A DNA stretch of 64,000 nucleotides from CAVTHK01 sp964552235 (lineage in GTDB: Bacteria > Spirochaetota > Spirochaetia > SZUA-6 > CAVTHK01): contig CAZKGO010000011.1 of assembly GCA_964552235.1 (NCBI GenBank), positions 15,983 to 79,982 on the forward strand, given 5' to 3'. The position numbers and the translations under genes are program-made. The notes under the pieces were generated by a model. It had not been told where the DNA came from. It did no database searches and saw nothing but the letters and a program-made list of their open reading frames with translations. Of the stretch, positions 23,265 to 30,743 are shown piece by piece (the stretch's first letter is position 1; each line of letters opens with the position of its first letter).

Positions 23265-23681
23265 CTACGGGCCGAGCCTGCGCGCGAGATCCGGGAACTC
23301 GTACTGCAGGCGGCCGTCGCCTGTGACGTGCATCGAAACGTACCCCTTGCTCGCCATGCGCTCCAGCGCCTGCTCGGCCCGCGCCGCAGTGAGGTCGGAT
23401 TCGAGCGCCACGAGGGCCGGAGTCACGGTGCCGCCGGCCTCGCGGGCCACGCGCAGAATCTGCTTCTCGTCGAGCGCCTCCCGCTCCTCGGCCGAAAGCC
23501 GCGGGCGCCGCGATGCGATCAGGCGCCTGAGTCCGTGCAGGAACGGCAGCACTCCGGCGAACACGATCGGGAAGATCGGCCACACCTCGCGGGGGTTCAG
23601 GGCCCAGAACACGCCGAACCCGACGCTCAAGGCCAGTCCGCTGATGAGGCTCTCCCAAGGACCCTTTTCGCGCTTGCCCAT
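23265..23681 (-). CDS. Membrane-anchored winged-helix protein, conserved hypothetical
   Basis: A 138-residue protein with two N-terminal hydrophobic segments (residues ~12-28 and ~33-50) and a cytoplasmic part. LSAEEREALDEKQILRVAREAGGTVTPALVALESDLTAARAEQALERMASKGYVSMHVTGDGRLQYEFPDL has the helix-helix-wing pattern of a winged-helix domain, as in small two-helix/winged-helix membrane proteins recalled from spirochaetes. Function unknown. ATG 23681 has GAGAGG 6 nt upstream; it is 10 nt after the metA stop, so it is the second gene of that operon. Confidence 0.65.
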   Translation of the reverse strand: MGKREKGPWESLISGLALSVGFGVFWALNPREVWPIFPIVFAGVLPFLHGLRRLIASRRPRLSAEEREALDEKQILRVAREAGGTVTPALVALESDLTAARAEQALERMASKGYVSMHVTGDGRLQYEFPDLARRLGP

Positions 23682-23691
23682 AGATTGCCTC

Positions 23692-24609
23692 TCAGTGGAT
23701 GGCCCTCAGGTCGTACGGCGTCGTCTGGTAGACGTAGTAGTTGAGCCAGTTGGCGAACAGGAGGTTCGCGTGGCTGCGCCAGCGCACCTCCGGGATCCTG
23801 CTCGGGTCGTCCTCGGGAAAGTAGTTCTTGGGGATGTCGATAGGCAGCCCCTTGCCCACGTCCCGCTCGTACTCGCCCTTGAGCGTCAGGGGGTCGTATT
23901 CCGAGTGGCCGGTCACGTAGATCTCGCGGCCGTCGATGCTGGCCAGCATGTAGATCCCCGCCTCGGTCGACTCGGCGATGACCTCCAGCTCCGGCACCAT
24001 CGCCACGTCGGTCTTGCGGATCTCGGTGTGGCGCGAGTGCGGAGCCAGGAACACGTCGTCGAACCCGCGCACGATCGGAGCCTTTTTGTTCAGCACCACG
24101 TGCTCGTACACCCCGAACATCTTTTTCGGCAGCGGGTACTTGGGGATGCCGTACTTGTGCCTGAGCGCCGCCTGCACCGCCCAGCAGATGTACAGCGTCG
24201 ACGTCACGTTGTGCCGGGTCCAGTCCATGATCCCGCACAGCTCGTCCCAATAGGTGACCTGCTCGAACTCGATCTGCTCGACCGGCGCCCCCGTGATGAT
24301 CATGCCGTCGAACTTGCTCTCCCGGATCTGGTCGAAGGTCTTGTAGTAGCGCTCCAGGTGCTCGATGGGCGTGTGGGCCGAGGTGTGCGTGCGCGTGCGC
24401 AGCAGCTCGATCTCGACCTGCAGCGGCGAATTGGAGAGCATCCGCAGGATGTGCTTCTCGGTGGCGATCTTGACCGGCATCAGGTTCAGCAGGACGATCT
24501 TAAGCGGGCGGATGTCCTGGTGGATCGCCCGCGTCTCGGTCATGACAAAGACGTTCTCGCCGCGCAGCGTCTCGACCGCGGGCAGGTCGTCGGGAAGTAT
24601 GAGCGGCAT
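23692..24609 (-). CDS. metA: Homoserine O-acyltransferase, predicted acetyl-CoA-dependent (MetA family)
   Basis: A 305-residue MetA-fold enzyme: nucleophile Cys142 in TLYICWAVQAAL, His-Glu in GHSEYDPLTLKGEY, and APHSRHTEIR. The position that sets acyl specificity in this family is residue 111; here DGMIITGAPVE gives Glu111, the acetyl-CoA type, where E. coli MetA (succinyl) has Gly. It activates homoserine for methionine synthesis in the cytoplasm. ATG 24609 with GAGAGGG 6 nt upstream. Confidence 0.92.
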   Translation of the reverse strand: MPLILPDDLPAVETLRGENVFVMTETRAIHQDIRPLKIVLLNLMPVKIATEKHILRMLSNSPLQVEIELLRTRTHTSAHTPIEHLERYYKTFDQIRESKFDGMIITGAPVEQIEFEQVTYWDELCGIMDWTRHNVTSTLYICWAVQAALRHKYGIPKYPLPKKMFGVYEHVVLNKKAPIVRGFDDVFLAPHSRHTEIRKTDVAMVPELEVIAESTEAGIYMLASIDGREIYVTGHSEYDPLTLKGEYERDVGKGLPIDIPKNYFPEDDPSRIPEVRWRSHANLLFANWLNYYVYQTTPYDLRAIH

Positions 24610-24628
24610 CGCTGTCCCTCTCCCGGCA

Positions 24629-24657
24629 GTATGTGAAGTTCACCGCCCGCTTGTCCA
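24629..24657 (-). promoter_or_regulatory. Promoter of metA
   Basis: On the minus strand TGGACA (24657-24652), 17 bp, CATACT (24634-24629). No SAM riboswitch or T-box fits in the short leader. Confidence 0.45.
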
Positions 24658-24665
24658 GACCGTGC

Positions 24666-26003
24666 TCAGGGCGCCTGGGCCAGCAGGATGATGTGGTGGT
24701 CTGCGAACGAGGCGCCGGCCGCCGCCCAGCGCTCGGGCCTCATCCAGGCCCGCGCCGCTTCGCTCACCTCGCCCATGATCGCCTGCAGCCGCGCCACCGA
24801 CTGGGCGTCGCAGCGCTGCCGCGACGTCCAGTCGGCGAAATCGTGGCGCTTGATCAGCGGCTCGGCGCGGACAAGGCGCAGGCCCGCGGCCTCCAGCAGG
24901 GCGCGCCACTGGCTCTCGGAAAAGGCGCGCACGTGGCTCGGGTCCCGCAGCCGGTGGAAGCCGTCGACCTCGCGTGCGGCAGGCCCGTCCTCCGGCAGCA
25001 GATGGTCCTGCACGAGCAGCCTGCCGCCGGGGCGCAGCACCCGCCGCGCCTCGGCGAGAAAGCGCTGCGGGCGCGCAAAGTGGTGCGGGGCCGCGCGGCA
25101 GGTCACCAGGTCGAAGCTGCCGTCGGCGTAGGGCAGCGCCTCGGCGTCCGCGGGCTCGAAGCTCACGTTGCCGATGCCCCGCTCGGCGGCCAGGCGCCGC
25201 CCCTGCTCGAGCATGGGGGCGGCCAGGTCCGTGGCCACCACACGGGCCACCCGGGGGGCGAAGGCGAGGGCCGTGTGCCCGGCTCCGGTGGCCACGTCGA
25301 GCACCGACCAGTCGGGCCGGGGGTCGGCAAGGCGCACGAGGAGGGCGAGCTCCCCCGCGTCGTCGAACGTCGCGCTCGTCGCGTAGGCCTCGGCGAACCT
25401 GCCGAAGCGCTCGGCGGCCGGCGAGGAGCTGCCGTGAACGCGCTCGATCAGCCGCTCGAGAGTGCCGCCGACGAAATCGCCGCGGGTGATGTCCATCAAG
25501 AGGCGGTCGTAGCGCCTGCCGCCCACCAGCTTTGCCTCGCGCCAGCGGCCGATCTCGCGGAATCCCACCTTACGGTAGCAGGCGATCGCGCGGGTATTGT
25601 ACGCGTAGACCTCGAGCATCACGCTGTGCAGATTCAGCACGTTGAATCCGTAGTCGAGCAGGAGGCGCAGCGCCTCGGTTCCGTAGCCCTGGCCCCAGGT
25701 GCCCTTGTCGCCGAGAAAGATGCCGACCACAGCGGTGCCATCGATGGAGTTCACCTGGTGCAGGCCGCAGTTGCCCAGCAGCCGGTCGGTCTCGCGGTCG
25801 ACGATCGCGTACACGTGCCCGGAGGCAGCCAGCTTTGCGAGATGCTCACGCTCGGCGCCGGCCGAGACGTGGCCGGTGAGCAGACTCAACCCCGAGACCA
25901 CCTCGAGGTCGTTCAGCCACTCGGTGTACCTGGCATAGTCGTCGGGGTCGATCGGCGACAGGTAGCAGCGCTCGCCGAGGATCTTCTTGAAGTAGCGTCC
26001 CAT
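24666..26003 (-). CDS. GNAT acetyltransferase fused to a class I SAM methyltransferase
   Basis: A 445-residue two-domain protein. Residues 1-~180 form a RimJ/RimL-like GNAT: GERCYLSPIDPDDYARYTEWLND, GIFLGDKGTWGQGYGTEALRLLLDYGF (acetyl-CoA Q/R-x-x-G-x-G/A loop) and AIACYRKVGFREIG. Residues ~195-445 form a UbiE/Coq5-type methyltransferase: VLDVATGAGHTALAFA (motif I), FDLVTCRAAPHHFARPQRFLAEARRVLRPGG (motifs II-III). Both modules keep their cofactor motifs. Substrates are unknown. ATG 26003 has GAGGGA 4 nt upstream. Confidence 0.82.
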   Translation of the reverse strand: MGRYFKKILGERCYLSPIDPDDYARYTEWLNDLEVVSGLSLLTGHVSAGAEREHLAKLAASGHVYAIVDRETDRLLGNCGLHQVNSIDGTAVVGIFLGDKGTWGQGYGTEALRLLLDYGFNVLNLHSVMLEVYAYNTRAIACYRKVGFREIGRWREAKLVGGRRYDRLLMDITRGDFVGGTLERLIERVHGSSSPAAERFGRFAEAYATSATFDDAGELALLVRLADPRPDWSVLDVATGAGHTALAFAPRVARVVATDLAAPMLEQGRRLAAERGIGNVSFEPADAEALPYADGSFDLVTCRAAPHHFARPQRFLAEARRVLRPGGRLLVQDHLLPEDGPAAREVDGFHRLRDPSHVRAFSESQWRALLEAAGLRLVRAEPLIKRHDFADWTSRQRCDAQSVARLQAIMGEVSEAARAWMRPERWAAAGASFADHHIILLAQAP

Positions 26004-26130
26004 CGCGTCCCTCGCTCAGGACCGCGGCAGCCGCTGCTCGGGGCCCTTTGCCGGCCGAGCATAACCGCCCCCCGCGCGGCTGTCCACCGGCGAGCGCAGC
26101 AGCCGCTGCCGCGTCTCTCGACACGAAGCG

Positions 26131-26805
26131 ATGATTGTGGCTAGCTGGGCGCGCAGGCATCCGATGCGCCGGACCCGCAGCCGCAGGCACAGGCAGCCGC
26201 CCGATTTCCCGCCGGAGGACCCCCGGTTCTGGCGCCGGCTCAAGCCGGGGGCGCGCCTCGTCGTGCACGCAGCCCAGTCGGACCTTCGGCCGACGCCCGC
26301 CTCCCGGCGGGAGATGGAGGTGATCGAGGCGCGGTCGGTCGCTGTGCCCGACGACAGGGGCGGCCTGCTGCTGGAGTACCTGCTGTTCGACGTGCGGGCG
26401 GGCGAGGCCTTCTCGCTCCTGCTCGTGGTCATCGCGGCCGGCGGCCTCTCGATCCGCATCGCCGCCCCTCTCGACGACGGAGCGGCCGCCTCGCGTGACG
26501 AGCTGGCCCAGCGCCTACGCTGGCTGTTCGACGCGGGCGACGGCGGGCCGGTGTACGCGCGGTACCCGGTCCTGCCGGCTGCGGCAGGCGCGCTGCGGCT
26601 GCCCTTCGCCGCCGCGCTCCCGGCCCCGCTGCGCGGGGAGTACGCCATCCCGGGCTCGGAGCGGGCCCATCCTATGCTGATCATGGAGTACGCGGCGCTC
26701 GAAGCCTCGCCGCAGCCGTCGCTCGTGGTACTCGAAGAGGGCGACGGCGGTCGGGTCACCGTGCTGAGCGCCGCCCCTCTCGATCCACGGCAGTTCCGGG
26801 TCTGA
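26131..26805 (+). CDS. Conserved hypothetical protein, cytoplasmic, no recognised domain
   Basis: A 224-residue protein. The first ~30 residues are very basic (RRTRSRRHRQ), then a mixed alpha/beta part with FWRRLKPGARLVVHAAQSD, LEYLLFDVRAGEAFSLLLVVIAAGG and YARYPVLPAAAGALRLPFA. No family is recognised. Codon usage looks native (G/C third bases). The start is uncertain: ATG 26131 has no ribosome site, and an in-frame ATG at 26164 is possible. The 127 bp upstream shows nothing clear. Confidence 0.5.
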   Translation: MIVASWARRHPMRRTRSRRHRQPPDFPPEDPRFWRRLKPGARLVVHAAQSDLRPTPASRREMEVIEARSVAVPDDRGGLLLEYLLFDVRAGEAFSLLLVVIAAGGLSIRIAAPLDDGAAASRDELAQRLRWLFDAGDGGPVYARYPVLPAAAGALRLPFAAALPAPLRGEYAIPGSERAHPMLIMEYAALEASPQPSLVVLEEGDGGRVTVLSAAPLDPRQFRV

Positions 26806-26808
26806 AGG

Positions 26809-26837
26809 TTGCCGCGGGCCGGGCGGTCCGCTAATAT
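26809..26837 (+). promoter_or_regulatory. Promoter of the ChaN/Tiki-like gene (leaderless)
   Basis: TTGCCG (26809-26814), 17 bp, TAATAT (26832-26837); ATG 26846 follows after 8 nt, about 2 nt from the predicted transcript start. The -35 overlaps the 3' neighbourhood of the preceding gene. Confidence 0.5.
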
Positions 26838-26845
26838 GGCTGCCC

Positions 26846-28054
26846 ATGGATCGCAACCGCTTCCTGATGATCGCGGTGATTGTCATCGCGGTCGTCTTCA
26901 TCTTCAACCCCTTCGGGCGCAGGCAGCCGGCCGAGCGGCTGTTTCCTTCGTACGTGGCCAAAGAGGTCCTCGACCCGCTCAAGGCCGACCTGCTGGCGCG
27001 CGCGCGCGCGCCCGAGGAGTACGTGGCCGGGCTCTTTGACCGTCACGACATCGTGTTCCTCGGCGAGTTCCCCAAGATCAAGCAGCAGGTCGAGTTCGTC
27101 GGCGCGCTCATCCCGGTGCTGCACCGGCGCGGCGTCACCCAGCTCGGCATCGAGCACGCGCTGTACGCGAGCCAGGGCGACATCGACGCGCTGCTCGCCG
27201 CCCCGGCGTTCGACGAGGCGCGCGCCCGCAGGATCTTCTTCGATTTCATCGTGCTGTGGGGCTTCGAGGAGTACGTGGACCTGCTGCGCAGCGCCTGGCA
27301 GCTGAACCGCGGCCTGCCGCCCGGCGCCAGGCCGTTCCGGATCGTGGGCCTGAACGTGCGCAGGCACTGGGAGCACATCAAGACCGAAGAGGACATCGAA
27401 AAGCCCGAAGTGGTGCGCCAGGTCCTCGCCGAGGGCATCCCGGACCAGTTCATGGCCGAGGTGATCCTGCGGGAGTTCGTCGAGCGGGGCGAGAAGGCGC
27501 TGGTGTTCCTCAACATGCAGAACGGAACGACGCGCTACCGCAACAACGAGTACGCCAAGAACGCGGCCGCCAAGGGCCTGGCCGAAACCCGGCGGACCGG
27601 CAACATCGTCTACGACCGCATCGGCGCGCGGGCCGCGTCCGTGCCGATGCACGCCCCGTGGCCGGACAAGAACACGCTGAGCCGCGTCAACTTCCCGGTC
27701 GAGGGCGTTCTCGACCGGATCCTGGCCGGGCTGCCGCGCAACAGCCGGCGCCTCGGCTTCGATCTGCGGGCAACGGCCGCCGGGCGCCTGGAGATCAAGA
27801 CCGATGTCTACCGGTCGGGCTACGACCGGCTCTCGCTCGAGGATTTTGCCGACGGCTACGTGATCCTCGGGCCCCTGTCGGAGTACGAGACGGTGACTCC
27901 GATCGACGGATTCATCACCGAGGCGAACGTCGAGCAGGCTCTCGCGAACTTTCCCGGGCCCAAGGAACCGCGCGCGCTCACCGCCGTCGAGCTCAACCGC
28001 TACATCGCGCAGGACGTGGCCAACCTCAAGCGAGTGCTCGACCAGTTCGAGTAA
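26846..28054 (+). CDS. Membrane-anchored ChaN/erythromycin-esterase-like (Tiki superfamily) protein
   Basis: A 402-residue protein with an N-terminal signal anchor (residues ~6-24, LMIAVIVIAVVFIFNPF). The following DIVFLGEFPKIKQQVEFVGALIPVLHRRGVTQLGIEHALYASQ has the G-E and E-x-x pattern of the ChaN/EreA/TraB-Tiki fold (VxLGExH...LxxExx), although His after GE is replaced by Phe. RIVGLNVRRHWEH and EKALVFLNMQNGTTRYR are later core segments. The family includes haem-binding ChaN and putative metalloproteases. The role here is unknown, and the call is by pattern resemblance only. Confidence 0.5.
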   Translation: MDRNRFLMIAVIVIAVVFIFNPFGRRQPAERLFPSYVAKEVLDPLKADLLARARAPEEYVAGLFDRHDIVFLGEFPKIKQQVEFVGALIPVLHRRGVTQLGIEHALYASQGDIDALLAAPAFDEARARRIFFDFIVLWGFEEYVDLLRSAWQLNRGLPPGARPFRIVGLNVRRHWEHIKTEEDIEKPEVVRQVLAEGIPDQFMAEVILREFVERGEKALVFLNMQNGTTRYRNNEYAKNAAAKGLAETRRTGNIVYDRIGARAASVPMHAPWPDKNTLSRVNFPVEGVLDRILAGLPRNSRRLGFDLRATAAGRLEIKTDVYRSGYDRLSLEDFADGYVILGPLSEYETVTPIDGFITEANVEQALANFPGPKEPRALTAVELNRYIAQDVANLKRVLDQFE

Positions 28055-28129
28055 AGCGGCGCCGCGCAACCGCGGGGCAGACAAAGCGGTCGTTCTGGGT
28101 TAGTATTCGGCGAGGAGCGTCTCCGCAGA

Positions 28130-29293
28130 GTGCGCATCGCCTTCTTCTTCGAGGTCTTCTATCCCACCATCAACGGCGTCGTCACCTCGACGGTGAACTT
28201 GGCGCAGAACCTGCAGCAACGCGGCCACCAGGTGCTGTTCTGCGCGCCCAAGTCGCGAGGCTTCGACAGCACCCACGTCCACGGCATCGAGACCTACTAC
28301 CTCGAATCGATGCCGTTTCCCGCCTACCCGGGCATGCACGTGACCCTCCCGTGGTCCTACCGCGTCGTGGGCAAGATCCGGCGCGACGGCATCGACGTGC
28401 TGCACTTTACCGGGCCCTTTACCCTGGGCATCAACGCCATCAACGCGGCCCACCGGCTCGACCTGCCGGTCGTGCAGACCTTCCACACGATGATCGCCGA
28501 TCCCCGCTACATCAAGTACGTGACCCGCATGGACCTGCCTCACGGGGAGCTGCTCACCTGGCAGTACATCGGGCTGTTCGTGCGCGAGTCCGACGTGATC
28601 ACGTGCCCAAGCCGCTACATCCTGGAGAAGGTCCGCCGCCGCTTTCCCAACCACAGGTACGTGCACATCTCCAACGGCATCGACCTCCGCGAGTTCCAGC
28701 AGGGGGCGGGCTACGAGCAGGTGCGGTCGCGCTGGCCCTGGTTCAGCCGGAAGACCTTCCTCTTTGTCGGCCGGCTCGGCTACGAAAAGTCGATCGACGT
28801 CGTGATCCGGGCCGCGGCCGAGGCAGGCAGGGAAGACCCGGAGATCCGCCTCGCGATCGTCGGCGACGGCCCCGCGGCCGACAGCCTCAAGGAGCTCAGC
28901 CGCTCGCTCGGATGCGGCGAGCGGGTGTTCTTTACGGGCACGGTCGATCACGACGACCTGCTGCGCAGCGGCCTGATCCACAACGCGCGCGCTTTCGTGA
29001 CCGCCTCCCGGACCGAGATCCAGCCGATGACTGTGCTGGAGGCCGTCGCCTGCGGCACTCCGGTGATCCTAGCCCGCTGCGAGGCGCTCGAGGAGGTCAT
29101 CGACGGCAACGGCCTGTTCTTCGAGCTGGACGACGTCGCGGGCCTGACCCGCTGCCTGCTGCAGATCGCCTCCGACGACGCGCTGTACGCCGAGTTCCGC
29201 AGGCGATCGTCTCAGATGGCGGCCTGCTACGACGGGGCGGGAGTGGCGGGGAAGTTCGAGCAGCTCTATCAGTCGCTGCTGGAAAAGGGGTGA
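28130..29293 (+). CDS. GT4-family glycosyltransferase (diacylglycerol glucosyltransferase-like)
   Basis: A 387-residue GT-B enzyme: MRIAFFFEVFYPTINGVVTS (N-terminal acceptor domain opening of glycolipid GT4 members), FHTMIADPRYIKYV, then the donor domain with LFVGRLGYEKSIDVVIRA, LAIVGDGPAADSLKEL, FFTGTVDHDDLL and the E-x7-E motif in ASRTEIQPMTVLEAVACGTPVI. The motif set is closest to 1,2-diacylglycerol 3-glucosyltransferases and PimB-like enzymes acting at the membrane face. GTG 28130; GAGGAG is 12 nt upstream, a little far. A TAGTAT -10-like hexamer lies at 28102-28107. Confidence 0.8.
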   Translation: MRIAFFFEVFYPTINGVVTSTVNLAQNLQQRGHQVLFCAPKSRGFDSTHVHGIETYYLESMPFPAYPGMHVTLPWSYRVVGKIRRDGIDVLHFTGPFTLGINAINAAHRLDLPVVQTFHTMIADPRYIKYVTRMDLPHGELLTWQYIGLFVRESDVITCPSRYILEKVRRRFPNHRYVHISNGIDLREFQQGAGYEQVRSRWPWFSRKTFLFVGRLGYEKSIDVVIRAAAEAGREDPEIRLAIVGDGPAADSLKELSRSLGCGERVFFTGTVDHDDLLRSGLIHNARAFVTASRTEIQPMTVLEAVACGTPVILARCEALEEVIDGNGLFFELDDVAGLTRCLLQIASDDALYAEFRRRSSQMAACYDGAGVAGKFEQLYQSLLEKG

Positions 29294-29294
29294 G

Positions 29295-29810
29295 ATGGAC
29301 GTCTACGAGGCGATCCGGCTGCGCAAGGCGGTGCGCTCCTACGAGGAGCGGCCCGTCGAGCGGGACAAGCTCGAACGCGTGCTCGGCGCCGCGCGCCTGG
29401 CGCCCTCGGCGCGCAACATGCAGGAGTGGAGGTTCGTCGTCGTTGCCGACCGCTCGACTCGCGAGGCCCTCGCGCGGGCTGCGGCCAACCAACGGTTCGT
29501 CGCCGAAGCGCCGGTGGTGATCGCCTGCTGCTCCGCCAGGAGCGACCACGTGATGCGCTGCGGCCAGCCGAGCTACCCGATCGACGTCGCGATCGCCACC
29601 GACCACCTGAGCCTCGCCGCCGTAGCCGAAGGGCTGGGCACCTGCTGGATCGGCGCTTTCGACGAGGCCGAGACACGGCGCATCCTGGTCCTTGCCCCGG
29701 ACGTGCGCGTCGTCGCGCTGATGACGCTCGGCTACCCCGCGGATCCTTCGCCTGTGAGCAAGAACCGCCTGCCGCTTCGGGAGATCGTGCGCTACGAGCG
29801 CTGGACCTGA
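29295..29810 (+). CDS. Nitroreductase-family FMN oxidoreductase
   Basis: A 171-residue nitroreductase: MDVYEAIRLRKAVRSYEERPVERDKLERVLGAARLAPSARNMQEWRFVVV (R-x-S-x-R and SARNxQxWxF FMN motifs), DHLSLAAVAEGLGTCWIGAFDE in the middle. The family reduces nitro groups, quinones and flavins with NAD(P)H; the physiological role cannot be inferred. ATG 29295 lies 1 nt after the glycosyltransferase stop, with GGGGTGAG upstream, so the two are co-expressed. Confidence 0.88.
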   Translation: MDVYEAIRLRKAVRSYEERPVERDKLERVLGAARLAPSARNMQEWRFVVVADRSTREALARAAANQRFVAEAPVVIACCSARSDHVMRCGQPSYPIDVAIATDHLSLAAVAEGLGTCWIGAFDEAETRRILVLAPDVRVVALMTLGYPADPSPVSKNRLPLREIVRYERWT

Positions 29811-29831
29811 GACCGGGAGTCGGTTCGCCCC

Positions 29832-30644
29832 CTAGCCGAGGGCCACGTCGAGCGTCATCATCACAGCGAACCCAACCAGCGCGCTGATCGTGGCGAGGTC
29901 GGCGGCCCTGTCCTTTCTCGCCTCGGGGATCAGCTCCTCGACGACGACAAAGATCATGGCGCCGGCGGCGAACGCCAGGGCGTAGGGAAGGATCGGCTTC
30001 ATCGCCACGACCAGGTAGGCTCCCAGGACTCCGGCCACCGGCTCCACGATCCCCGAGAGCTGCCCGTACCAGAAGCTCTTGAGGGTCGACATCCCCTCGC
30101 GGCGCAGCGGCGCTGCGACCGACGTGCCCTCGGGGAAGTTCTGGATGCCGATGCCGATCGCCAGGGCGATCGCTCCCGCCAGCGATGAGCCGGGCAGGTC
30201 GTGAACGAGCGCCCCGAAGGCCACGCCGACCGCGAGCCCTTCGGGGATGTTGTGGAGGGTGATGGCGAGGATCAGGAGAATGCTGCGGCGCCACGACGTG
30301 TGCAGGCCCTCGGCCTCGGTTATCGCCAGCCCGGGGTGCAGGTGCGGCAGCAGCCGGTCGATCAGCCGCAGCATCGCCCCGCCCGCCAGGAAGCCGAGCA
30401 GCGGCGGCATCCACGGGATCATGCCCGCCTCCTCCGCCATCGCGATCGACGGTGCCAGCAGGCTCCAGAAGCTGGCTGCGATCATGACGCCTGCGGCGAA
30501 TCCGAGCATGGCGTCAAGGACCTTCCGGTTCACGGTCCGAAAGACGAACACGACCGCCGCGCCCAGCGCTGTGACGAACCACGTGAAGCAGGTGGCGAGG
30601 AACGCCTGGAGAATCGGATGAGCGTCCATGAACCAGCTGACCAC
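29832..30644 (-). CDS. ZIP-family divalent metal transporter (ZupT/GufA type)
   Basis: A 270-residue membrane protein with eight hydrophobic segments. The two metal-site helices show TLHNIPEGLAVGVAFG (H-N-x-P-E-G) and GIQNFPEGTSVAAPL (N-F-P-E-G), the hallmark of ZupT-like ZIP transporters, which import Zn2+ and other divalent metals. A His-containing loop precedes (LLPHLHPGLAITEAEGLH). GTG 30644 is chosen for GGGAGGT 5 nt upstream, rather than ATG 30629 or the longer frame. Candidate promoter TTGACG (30698-30693), 18 bp, GAGATT (30674-30669). Confidence 0.85.
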   Translation of the reverse strand: MVSWFMDAHPILQAFLATCFTWFVTALGAAVVFVFRTVNRKVLDAMLGFAAGVMIAASFWSLLAPSIAMAEEAGMIPWMPPLLGFLAGGAMLRLIDRLLPHLHPGLAITEAEGLHTSWRRSILLILAITLHNIPEGLAVGVAFGALVHDLPGSSLAGAIALAIGIGIQNFPEGTSVAAPLRREGMSTLKSFWYGQLSGIVEPVAGVLGAYLVVAMKPILPYALAFAAGAMIFVVVEELIPEARKDRAADLATISALVGFAVMMTLDVALG

Positions 30645-30743
30645 GGTGGACCTCCCGAATCGGTCGCCAATCTCGCACCGCGATACCCCCCGCGTCAAGC
30701 GGGTCGCAGGCCTCGGGTCGCAGGCCGCAGGCCTCGGAGCCCG

